Below are positions 1 through 6,246 of a stretch of DNA of 6,414 nt, in pieces. Position numbers and translations under genes: made by a program. Positions within the stretch are counted from its first letter, which is position 1, and every line of letters begins with the position of its first letter. A model generated the notes under the pieces. The model made no database searches, was not told the DNA's origin, and was given only the letters and a program-made list of their open reading frames with translations. The stretch is from an uncultured Coriobacteriaceae bacterium (lineage in GTDB: Bacteria > Actinomycetota > Coriobacteriia > Coriobacteriales > Atopobiaceae): NCBI GenBank assembly GCA_900552935.1, contig USBN01000057.1:1-6414 (forward strand), in the 5' to 3' direction.

Positions 1-28
1 GGGGCGCGTCCCATGTGTAAGGGATTGT

Positions 29-1351
29 CTACTTGGCGCTAGTGTCAGAGGCTCCGGCCTCGCCGGTGCCGGCAGCCTCGGCCTCCTTCACGCCCATCGC
101 GGCGATCTGGGCGGCAGCGGCGACGCCGGCGGCCTTCTCGCGCTCGATGCGACGCTCGGCCCAGACGCGGTTGGGCAGGCCAAAGAGGTCCATGAAGCCC
201 TTGGCGGCAGTGCGATCGAAGGTGTCGCCCTTATCGTAGGTAGCCAGGCCGAAGTCATACATCGAGCTGTCGGCACGAGAGCCGGTGACCGTGCAGTTGC
301 CCTTGTAGAGGTGCAGACGGACCTCGCCGCTGACGGTCTTCTGGGTGCTCGCGAAGAAGGCGTCGAGCGCGTCCTTGAGCGGCGAGTACCAAAGGCCGTT
401 GTAGACCTGACGGCTCCAGTCATGCTCGAGCTGAAGCTTGGTGTGGAGCACGTCGCCCGGCAGGCACAGGGACTCGAGCTGCTTGTGGGCCATGATGATG
501 GCGAGAGCACCCGGCTGCTCATAGCACTCGCGGCTCTTGAGGCCGACGAGACGGTCCTCGATCATGTCGATGCGACCAAAGCCGTGGCTGCCCACGATCT
601 CATTAAGCGCGGCGATGAGGTCATACAGCTTCATGCGCTGGCCATCGATGGAGACGGGCAGGCCCGCTTCGAAGCCAATGACGACATCGCGGGCCTCGTC
701 AGGCGCGTCCTCGGCGTTGACGGTGAGCGACCAGGCTCCGTCGGGCGCGGAGTTCCACGGGTCCTCGAGCACGCCGCACTCGATGGCACGACCCCACACG
801 TTCTCGTCGATGGAGTACGGATTCTCCTTGGTGGCGTCAACAGGGATGCCATGGGACTGCGCGTACTCGATCTCGCTCGAGCGCGTGGTGAGCTCCCAGC
901 TGCGAACCGGACCGAGGATGTCGAGCGTCGGGTCGAGGGCCTTGCACTCGAGCTCGAAACGCACCTGGTCGTTGCCCTTGCCGGTGCAACCATGGGCGAT
1001 GGCGACGGCGCCCTCGGCCTGGGCCACCTTCACGAGATGACGGCAGATGGCGGGACGAGACAGGGCAGAGAGCAGCGGGTACTTGTTCTCGTACATGCCA
1101 TTGGCGAAGATCGCCTTGGCGACGAAGTCCTCGCAGAACTCGTCACGGATGTCGACGTCATACGCGGCCACGGCGCCGAGCATCTTGGCCTTCTCGTTCA
1201 CGGCATCGATGTCCTTGCGCTCCTCGGACGGCTGGCCGAGAGCGGCGATGCAGGAGACCACGTCGTAGCCTTCATCCTGGAGATACTTGAGGAGGCACGA
1301 GGTGTCAAGGCCACCGGAATACGCGAGAACGACCTTACCCTTTTCGGACAT
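29..1351 (-). CDS. argG: Argininosuccinate synthase
   Basis: This enzyme joins citrulline and aspartate using ATP, giving argininosuccinate, AMP and PPi. It is the penultimate step of arginine synthesis and is cytoplasmic. The protein is 440 aa. The N-type PP-loop AYSGGLDTS lies at residues 10-18. The family block GCTGKGNDQVRFE is at 121-133 and YSIDENVWGR at 179-188, so the active site looks complete. The core ends near residue 404. The last ~36 residues are an Ala/Glu/Gly-rich tail beyond the usual ~400-aa length, probably disordered. I chose the ATG at 1351 because a strong Shine-Dalgarno GAAGGAG (1365-1359) sits 7 nt upstream and the protein then begins just before the conserved PP-loop. 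An in-frame GTG at 1429 would add 26 unconserved residues and overlap argR, so I rejected it. The gene follows argR by 68 nt on the same strand and is probably cotranscribed with it and controlled by arginine. Confidence 0.97.
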   Translation of the reverse strand: MSEKGKVVLAYSGGLDTSCLLKYLQDEGYDVVSCIAALGQPSEERKDIDAVNEKAKMLGAVAAYDVDIRDEFCEDFVAKAIFANGMYENKYPLLSALSRPAICRHLVKVAQAEGAVAIAHGCTGKGNDQVRFELECKALDPTLDILGPVRSWELTTRSSEIEYAQSHGIPVDATKENPYSIDENVWGRAIECGVLEDPWNSAPDGAWSLTVNAEDAPDEARDVVIGFEAGLPVSIDGQRMKLYDLIAALNEIVGSHGFGRIDMIEDRLVGLKSRECYEQPGALAIIMAHKQLESLCLPGDVLHTKLQLEHDWSRQVYNGLWYSPLKDALDAFFASTQKTVSGEVRLHLYKGNCTVTGSRADSSMYDFGLATYDKGDTFDRTAAKGFMDLFGLPNRVWAERRIEREKAAGVAAAAQIAAMGVKEAEAAGTGEAGASDTSAK

Positions 1352-1419
1352 AGAGATGCTCCTTCGATTGGATGCCTGTTTGAGAGTCGAATAACAGATG
1401 CGATGCAGCCAAGAGACGC

Positions 1420-1854
1420 TTAGTCGCACACGCCCCTGAGCTTGTTCACAAGTTGCTCGAGCGAAACGCCTTGCTCGTTAGTGAGGCAGACGACTATGAT
1501 CGTGTCGTCCCCAGCAATGCAGCCCGCCACGTCGGGAAGGCTCGCGTCGTCAAAGGCGGCGGCGACGCCCTGGGCGGCCCCAGCCTGCGTGTGGATGACG
1601 ACGATGTTGTTAGCTCGCACGACATTAGTGACGAGGTCTGACACCATGCGCTGCAGGTGCAGGTCCTCGGCGAGGACATACACGCCCTCCGGAAGCTTAC
1701 GCAGGCCCATGTCCGCGATGTCGCGCGAGATCGTAGCCTGCGTGCAGACGAAACCGAGCTTCTCAAGCTCCTCGACGAGGGCACGCTGGGTCTTGATGGA
1801 CTTATCGCGGACAATCTCGCGGATCGCGTCCTGTCGGTTATATCGCTTCTTCAC
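1420..1854 (-). CDS. argR: Arginine repressor ArgR
   Basis: This is the hexameric, arginine-dependent transcription factor that binds ARG boxes to repress arginine biosynthesis and, in many bacteria, to activate catabolism. From the GTG at 1854 it is 144 aa, close to the usual ~150. The N-terminal winged helix-turn-helix domain spans about residues 1-68, with the recognition helix TQATISRDI at 38-46. The C-terminal oligomerisation and arginine-binding domain covers about 75-144 and contains IAGDDTI, whose Asp pair (116-117) is the known arginine ligand in the family. The GTG is preferred over an in-frame TTG at 1887 because AAAGGTG lies 5 nt upstream of it, and the 11 extra residues do not look like ArgR. 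The gene leads a likely argR-argG operon. Operator-like dyads lie about 90-170 nt upstream, consistent with autoregulation, which is inferred. No other arg genes are in view. Confidence 0.95.
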   Translation of the reverse strand: MKKRYNRQDAIREIVRDKSIKTQRALVEELEKLGFVCTQATISRDIADMGLRKLPEGVYVLAEDLHLQRMVSDLVTNVVRANNIVVIHTQAGAAQGVAAAFDDASLPDVAGCIAGDDTIIVVCLTNEQGVSLEQLVNKLRGVCD

Positions 1855-1940
1855 GTCGACACCTTTCGAGCTGCTATGCTTGAGCAACCACGCAGCGAAG
1901 ATCGCTGGCGATTTGCGTTCGTCATTGGGTACTAACCCAT

Positions 1941-1969
1941 TAGATTCTCATCAAGAATGCATATTAGCA
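1941..1969 (-). promoter_or_regulatory. Candidate argR operator / promoter element
   Basis: Two overlapping signals can be seen. GAAT-GCAT-ATT at 1955-1965 has the 4-nt spacing of an ARG box (TGAAT-4-ATTCA) but lacks the outer T and C matches. ATTCT (1944-1948) and AGAAT (1954-1958) form a perfect 5-bp inverted repeat around a 5-nt spacer. On the minus strand TGCTAATAT (1969-1961) resembles an extended -10 element, but no -35 at standard spacing is convincing. The position about 100 nt upstream of argR suits autoregulation. The function is inferred. Confidence 0.3.
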
Positions 1970-1979
1970 CGATAAAATA

Positions 1980-2000
1980 CGGTAATTTCGCAATTTTCCG
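1980..2000. promoter_or_regulatory. Imperfect 21-bp dyad upstream of argR
   Basis: This AT-rich site begins CGG, ends CCG and is centred on base 1990. It is self-complementary at 14 of 20 non-central positions, with AA/TT pairs between the CGG/CCG ends. Its place in the AT-rich upstream region of argR suggests a protein-binding site, possibly for ArgR or another repressor. It does not match the ARG box well. Chance symmetry in an AT-rich stretch is possible. Confidence 0.22.
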
Positions 2001-2135
2001 TTTGTTTACACAACATCATGAATGCTTGATACGTTCGCAGCGATGGCGGCGGCGAGTCTGACCAAAACTTCCAGTCCGGGACGAATTAGGCGCTCTGAGC
2101 ACAGCGCACTGATCACAATGCGTGCGCCCGATACA

Positions 2136-2175
2136 GAATCGCCGGCACATTCGTCCATGAATGCGCCGGCGACTC
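2136..2175 (-). repeat. Long palindrome / RNA hairpin
   Basis: Bases 2136-2152 pair with 2159-2175 around a 6-nt loop (2153-2158). In plus-strand DNA there are 15 Watson-Crick pairs and two A-C mismatches (2138/2173 and 2147/2164). In minus-strand RNA both mismatches become G-U pairs, giving an uninterrupted 17-bp stem with a CGCCGGC core. This strand asymmetry suggests selection on minus-strand RNA, in the direction of the PARG-like gene and argR. No U-run follows on that strand, so it is not a standard intrinsic terminator. It could be a U-less terminator, an mRNA 3'-end stabiliser or a copy of a dispersed palindromic repeat. The pairing is seen directly; the role is unknown. Confidence 0.6.
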
Positions 2176-2193
2176 AATGTCTCAACTAGATGG

Positions 2194-2224
2194 AAAAGCT
2201 AACCCCCACTTCCTGGGAGAAGCT
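2194..2224 (-). terminator. Weak intrinsic terminator after PARG-like gene
   Basis: Starting 17 nt past the stop of the PARG-like gene, minus-strand RNA can form AGCU/AGCU (4 bp), a small 1x2 internal loop, then CUCCCA/UGGGGG (6 bp with one U-G pair) around the loop GGAAG. A short run of four U residues follows (2197-2194). Position and strand are right for a terminator, but the stem is interrupted and the U-run is short. Confidence 0.35.
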
Positions 2225-2241
2225 AGCATCGCGACTAGAAC

Positions 2242-3174
2242 CTAAAGGTACTTGCGCCAGTCGTCCTCCGCCTCGTCCTCTTTGCGGCTAGCGGGCGCGG
2301 GCTCCGGGGCGGAGGCGTACGGCTCCTCGTTGGCCTTGGGGAACGTGGCAAACACATGCTGGAACATCTCGAGGTTCTCATCGCGGCGGCCCTTCGGCAC
2401 GGCAAAGGTCACCTGACTTGCCACGTGCTTGCCAGTCGCGAGCTCCTCGGCAAAGATCTGGGCGACGCGGAGGGCGTCCCACCCAAAGACACCGCAACCG
2501 AAGGCGCCAAGCACGAGCTTGTCATGGCCAAGAACGTCAGCGATGCCAAGCACGAGGCGGACGCGAGAGCGCATCGAACGCGCGAGGTCGGACTCGAGCA
2601 CGTGATAGTTGACCTTCGCCCTCTTGAGATTGGGAGCGGCGGCAACGATGACGTCAGCATACGAGTGGAAGCGCTCGCGCTCGAAACGCACCTTTGGCAC
2701 GACAAGGGCTCGATCGCGATAGAGCTCGCAGTTGATGTTGTGACGACGATTCTCCGCGAACCAGCCCTCAAAGCGCGAGAGGACGTTGTACAGGAAGCTC
2801 TCCTGGCAGAGGGCCTCCTCCTGAGCCATGGCACCGCGGATGTAGGCGCCCGCGGGATACGTGAACGATGCGAAGTCAAGAACGGCGAGGTCACACATAT
2901 CGGGACGGCCGCGGCCAAGCTCGAGCACCGCGGAAACGGAATCCGCGTCGACGACGCTCACGCTGGGGACGGAGGTCTCCCTGCCCGCCGGCGTCGCGGG
3001 AATCTCGTCATAGAAGCGTGTCTCCCTCACCGAGCGCTCGATCTCCGCACCAAGACGATCATGCATCTCCGCGGTATGGGCGACGGCAGCGCTCGCCCGC
3101 TCGCGACGGCGATCATCGCGCGTGCGCTCGCGGGACTGCTTGTTTCCACGTGCGCGATTGTTCGGTTCAGCCAT
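2242..3174 (-). CDS. TIGR02452 / microbial PARG-type macrodomain protein
   Basis: This is predicted to be an ADP-ribose glycohydrolase-like macrodomain enzyme of the TIGR02452 (microbial PARG) family, 310 aa and cytoplasmic. Residues 1-30 are strongly basic and the family's N-terminal helix follows at about 27-58. The macrodomain runs from about 75 to 262. It includes LDFASFTYPAGA (99-110), the catalytic-type AQEE (117-120, with E120 matching the PARG catalytic Glu), the substrate-loop region around APN (180-182) and GAFGCGVFG (223-231), the phosphate-binding loop. The usual GGG before QEE reads AGA (108-110). Residues about 280-310 form an acidic, Pro/Ala-rich tail. The ATG at 3174 has the Shine-Dalgarno GAGGAG (3188-3183) 8 nt upstream. 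The gene is alone on its strand, divergent from ppk. It would remove ADP-ribose from proteins, nucleic acids or small molecules, but the substrate cannot be read from sequence. A binding-only role is possible. Confidence 0.85.
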   Translation of the reverse strand: MAEPNNRARGNKQSRERTRDDRRRERASAAVAHTAEMHDRLGAEIERSVRETRFYDEIPATPAGRETSVPSVSVVDADSVSAVLELGRGRPDMCDLAVLDFASFTYPAGAYIRGAMAQEEALCQESFLYNVLSRFEGWFAENRRHNINCELYRDRALVVPKVRFERERFHSYADVIVAAAPNLKRAKVNYHVLESDLARSMRSRVRLVLGIADVLGHDKLVLGAFGCGVFGWDALRVAQIFAEELATGKHVASQVTFAVPKGRRDENLEMFQHVFATFPKANEEPYASAPEPAPASRKEDEAEDDWRKYL

Positions 3175-3494
3175 ATATATGTCTCCTCGCGTCCTCTGGA
3201 AAAAATCTAGTCAGCTATTTAGGGATAGCGGTTCACCTGCGGCGCGCTGCCGCATTAACTCCTCAAGCAGCACGTTTGCAAGAACTGTACGGCCATAAAA
3301 CGCCAATTGCAAGGTCTAGCAGCAATTTGTCGATAAATGGGGCGGCAATTCAGGGAGAGGAAGCGACCTGAGCGGAACGCCCATCAGACGCATAGAGACC
3401 CTTACCGAATCGTAACAAGAGATGCCCAATATTACGTGGATACTAGTTCTGTTGGAAGCATTCGAGGCCGTACGTGACGAGCCGGGAGCGACAT
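3175..3494. other. Divergent intergenic region (PARG-like / ppk)
   Basis: These 320 nt hold the 5' ends of both divergent genes. A plausible minus-strand promoter lies at 3284-3312. Its leader contains two small hairpins: TGCGGC/GCCGCA (3238-3243 with 3249-3254) and GCTAT/ATAGC (3214-3218 with 3225-3229), the latter followed on the minus strand by a T6 run about 8 nt on. The 7-mer TTGCAAG occurs at 3276-3282 and 3307-3313, exactly 31 bp apart. I find no convincing sigma-70 promoter or Pho-box for ppk and no credible small gene. Confidence 0.6.
3284..3312 (-). promoter_or_regulatory. Candidate promoter for PARG-like gene
   Basis: On the minus strand, TTGCAA (3312-3307) matches 4 of 6 bases of the -35 consensus. 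TACAGT (3289-3284) matches 4 of 6 of the -10, and the spacer is the ideal 17 nt. Transcription would leave a leader of roughly 100 nt before the ATG at 3174. A second TTGCAA lies just downstream of the -10 and could be part of an operator. The call rests on the motif alone. Confidence 0.35.
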
Positions 3495-6239
3495 ATGGGC
3501 AATAACAAAGGAACACACAAGTCAGACAAGGCCTCCAAGCGCAAAAAGGACGAGGTCAAGTCCACAAAGAGCTCGAAAAAGGCCTCCGCCGCCGAGCTCG
3601 AGCACAAGGCCGCCAAATTCGCCGACGTCGTCCCGACGCCCGCCAATGCCAATCGTCCCCAGAAGCGTTCCCGTGATTTCTCCTACACGCAGAATCGCGA
3701 GGTCAGCTGGCTTCGCTTCGACAACAGGGTCCTTGACGAGGCTTTTGACGAATCCGTGCCGCTCCTCGAGCGCATCAAGTTCTGTGCCATCTTCCAGTCG
3801 AACCTCGACGAGTGGTTCATGATCCGCGTTGGCGGCCTCTCTGACCTCGCTGAGCTCAAGCACCAGCCGGCAGACAACAAGAGCGACGAGACCCCGTCGG
3901 AGCAGCTCGCCCAGCTCTTCTCGATCCTCCCGGGCCTGTACGAACGTCGCGAGCGCTGCTTCACCCATCTCGAGAGCGCCCTCGAGATGGAGGGCATCAA
4001 GCGTCTGGCGCCAGAACAGTACACGGACTCCGATCTCGTCACCGTCTCCCGCTACTTCGAGAGCCGCCTGGCTCCCATCCTGTCGCCGCTCATCGTCGAC
4101 CCGCGTCATCCCTTCCCCAACCTCAAGAACGGTGTCCTGCACGTAGTCTGCTCCCTCGATGGCAACGATGAGCACGGGGTTCTCGGCATGGTCGAGGTCC
4201 CGCAGACCGCCGATCGCATCATCTGGCTTCCCTCCAGCGAGGGTCGCATCCGCTACACCCTCGTTGAGGACGTCATCATCTCCATGCTTGGCCGTTGCTT
4301 CGGTTCCTACGTCCCCACGAGCTCGGGCGTCGTGCGCGTCACGCGCAACGCCGACATCGACCCTGACGGCGTGGGAGTCGAGGAGGAGGAGGACTACCGC
4401 CAGCACATGAAGAAGGTGCTCAAGCGCAGAAGCCGCCTCCAGCCCGTCCGTGCCGAGATTACCGGAGACCTCGACGAGTCGCTCGTCACATTCGTCCGCA
4501 AGGAACTTGAGCTCGAGAAGCGCAGGATGTTCCACCTCTCGACGCCCTCAGACCTCTCGTTCGTCTACCAGCTCGAAGGCAAGGTTCCCGCAAGCCGCAA
4601 GAGCGCGCTCACGTTCCCTCCCTTTGCTCCGCAGCCCTCGCCCATGGTGCGCGACGGCGAGCCCATGCGCGGCCAGGTCGAGAACCACGACGTCCTGCTC
4701 ACCTATCCGTATGAATCGATGAGTCCCCTCCTGCGCCTCATCCACGAGGCGGCGAACGATGACGACTGCATCTCGATCAAGATCACGCTCTACCGCGTGG
4801 CGCGTCACTCGCGTCTGTGCGAGAGCCTCGTAACCGCCGTCGAGAACGGGAAGGACGTCACGGTCCTCATGGAGCTGCGCGCCCGCTTCGACGAGCAGAA
4901 CAACATCGAGTGGGCGGAGCGTCTCGAGGAAGCGGGATGCACCGTCATCTATGGCTCCGAGGGATTCAAGTGTCACTCGAAGATCTGTCAGATCACCTAT
5001 CATGACGCACGCGGCCTCTCCCGCATCACGTGCCTTGGCACCGGCAACTTCAACGAGAAGACCGCCCTGCTGTACAGCGACTTCATGTTGATGACGGCTC
5101 ATCCCGGCATCGCCGAGGATGGCAACGCCTTCTTCCGCAACCTTTCCCTGGGCAACCTCCGTGGCTCCTATCGCTACCTCGGCGTGGCGCCGCTGTCGCT
5201 CAAGCCCCTCATCATGCGCGGCATCGACCGTGAGATCACGCGCGCCAGAACGGGAGCCCCCGCCCGCGTCTTCCTCAAGCTGAACTCCCTGACGGACCGC
5301 GACGTCATCGACCGCCTCGCCGAGGCGAGCCAGGCGGGCGTCGAAGTCATCATGATCGTACGTGGCATCTGCTGTATGCTGCCGGGCATCGAGAACCGCA
5401 CCACCGGCATCGAGATTCGCCAGATCGTAGGACGTCTCCTCGAGCATGCGCGTATCTACGCCTTTGGCGTCGACGCGGACACCATCTACCTCTCGAGCGC
5501 AGACATGATGACGCGCAACACAGAGCGCCGCGTCGAGATCGCCTACCCCGTGCTCGACCCGACGTGCCAGCAGATCGTGAAGAACTTCATGGAGCTTCAG
5601 CTCGCAGATAACGTGAAGGCGCGTCGCCTCACGCGCGACGGAACCTGGGCCAGAATCGGCCGAGAGGACGGCGAGCCCTCCGTGAACTGCCAGGAGGTCT
5701 TCATCGCAGAGGCATACGCCCACGCGATGGAGGCAGAGTGCGCTGCTGCGGCGAAGGCGCCGGCGGAGCCAGAGCCCGCCATTGAGACGAAGCCCGTTGC
5801 CACGGCTGAGCAGGCCGCGGTTAAGGAGCCCACGGACGACGCAGCCGTTCAGGAGACAGGCGAGACCGAATGTCCGGTACCAGCGGAAACGCTGCCTGAA
5901 GAGGCGCCCGCGCAGGCGGCGGCTCCCATGGCCGCGTCTTCGCGCGAGCCCGCGCCGGCTGAGGCGCTCGCCCAGCCCTCCGAGCCCGTCTTCGCGACCG
6001 CGGAAACGCCCGCACCCGCAGTGACTTCACCCGCACCCGCGCCGGTGGCCACGCCCGCAGAGGAACCCGCCCACGTCACCGCCACCCTCATCGAAGACGT
6101 TGCGGATGATCAGCCACGCGCCGTGGGCAATGCCGCGGCGGCCACGCAACTCGCCAGGCGTCCGCGCGGACGTGTCGCCACCGCGTTTGCCATTTTTGGG
6201 TTAGGCTTCAAGACGTTGTTTGGACGCACGAAGAACTAG
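3495..6239 (+). CDS. ppk1: Polyphosphate kinase (PPK1) with long N- and C-terminal extensions
   Basis: PPK1 reversibly transfers the ATP gamma-phosphate to growing polyphosphate through a phosphohistidine. The product is 914 aa; typical PPK1 is ~690-730. Residues 1-60 are a Lys/Ser-rich tail. The N-domain starts at NREVSWLRFDNRVLDEA (67-83), followed by the conserved SNLDEWFMIRVGGL. The catalytic half contains ITLYRVARHS, ELRARFDEQNN, FKCHSK with the predicted phospho-His H494, LGTGNFNEKTALLYSD, IVRGICCMLPG and LLEHARIY with the second His H651. The 157-residue spacing of the two His equals that of E. coli H435/H592. YLSSADMMTRN then leads to the core end near 748. Residues ~750-914 are rich in Pro, Ala and Glu and end in a basic patch plus a hydrophobic stretch (894-909). 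The ATG at 3495 has GGGAG 6 nt upstream. An in-frame GTG at 3474 with CGAGG upstream would add 7 residues and cannot be excluded. Key residues are intact, so the enzyme should be active. Confidence 0.97.
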   Translation: MGNNKGTHKSDKASKRKKDEVKSTKSSKKASAAELEHKAAKFADVVPTPANANRPQKRSRDFSYTQNREVSWLRFDNRVLDEAFDESVPLLERIKFCAIFQSNLDEWFMIRVGGLSDLAELKHQPADNKSDETPSEQLAQLFSILPGLYERRERCFTHLESALEMEGIKRLAPEQYTDSDLVTVSRYFESRLAPILSPLIVDPRHPFPNLKNGVLHVVCSLDGNDEHGVLGMVEVPQTADRIIWLPSSEGRIRYTLVEDVIISMLGRCFGSYVPTSSGVVRVTRNADIDPDGVGVEEEEDYRQHMKKVLKRRSRLQPVRAEITGDLDESLVTFVRKELELEKRRMFHLSTPSDLSFVYQLEGKVPASRKSALTFPPFAPQPSPMVRDGEPMRGQVENHDVLLTYPYESMSPLLRLIHEAANDDDCISIKITLYRVARHSRLCESLVTAVENGKDVTVLMELRARFDEQNNIEWAERLEEAGCTVIYGSEGFKCHSKICQITYHDARGLSRITCLGTGNFNEKTALLYSDFMLMTAHPGIAEDGNAFFRNLSLGNLRGSYRYLGVAPLSLKPLIMRGIDREITRARTGAPARVFLKLNSLTDRDVIDRLAEASQAGVEVIMIVRGICCMLPGIENRTTGIEIRQIVGRLLEHARIYAFGVDADTIYLSSADMMTRNTERRVEIAYPVLDPTCQQIVKNFMELQLADNVKARRLTRDGTWARIGREDGEPSVNCQEVFIAEAYAHAMEAECAAAAKAPAEPEPAIETKPVATAEQAAVKEPTDDAAVQETGETECPVPAETLPEEAPAQAAAPMAASSREPAPAEALAQPSEPVFATAETPAPAVTSPAPAPVATPAEEPAHVTATLIEDVADDQPRAVGNAAAATQLARRPRGRVATAFAIFGLGFKTLFGRTKN

Positions 6240-6246
6240 GACATAC

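Larger units (their letters stand above)
1855..2241. other. Non-coding gap upstream of argR
   Basis: These 387 nt separate two minus-strand genes. The part nearest argR (about 1940-2025) is clearly AT-richer than its surroundings and is the likely argR promoter and operator zone. The rest is GC-rich and holds the 2136-2175 palindrome and a weak terminator-like hairpin close to the PARG-like stop. Two short open frames exist: 48 codons at 2043-2189 on plus and 50 codons at 2006-2158 on minus. Neither has a Shine-Dalgarno sequence or a recognisable domain. I see no tRNA, rRNA or insertion sequence here. Confidence 0.7.

Noticed and set aside
1..28. Possible argG terminator at the window edge
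   Set aside because: Short GGG/CCC complementarities are present downstream of the argG stop, but the window ends before any full stem and U-run could be judged.
311..1423. Long plus-strand open frame of 370 codons opposite argG
   Set aside because: It is an antisense shadow of argG. High GC suppresses stops on the opposite strand, the translation has no recognisable domain, and it is rich in the Leu/Val/Asp typical of such shadows.
1352..1429. N-terminal extension of argG from the GTG at 1429
   Set aside because: It overlaps the argR stop, adds residues not seen in ArgG, and bypasses the strong Shine-Dalgarno site placed for the ATG at 1351.
2043..2189. 48-codon plus-strand open frame in the argR upstream gap
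   Set aside because: There is no Shine-Dalgarno sequence, no recognisable motif, and it runs through the palindrome. Its composition is explained by local GC content.
3175..3494. Pho-box or phosphate-starvation operator for ppk
   Set aside because: I looked for direct repeats of the CTGTCAT or TTTACA type and found none at proper spacing.
4548..5723. 391-codon minus-strand open frame inside ppk1
   Set aside because: It is an antisense shadow of a conserved catalytic domain with no family resemblance. The same holds for the 337-codon frame at 3522-4535.
2242..6239. A combined PARG-like/PPK defence or toxin-antitoxin module
   Set aside because: The genes are divergent, the PPK is a standard housekeeping type, and no ADP-ribosyltransferase toxin, transposase or other defence partner is in the window.
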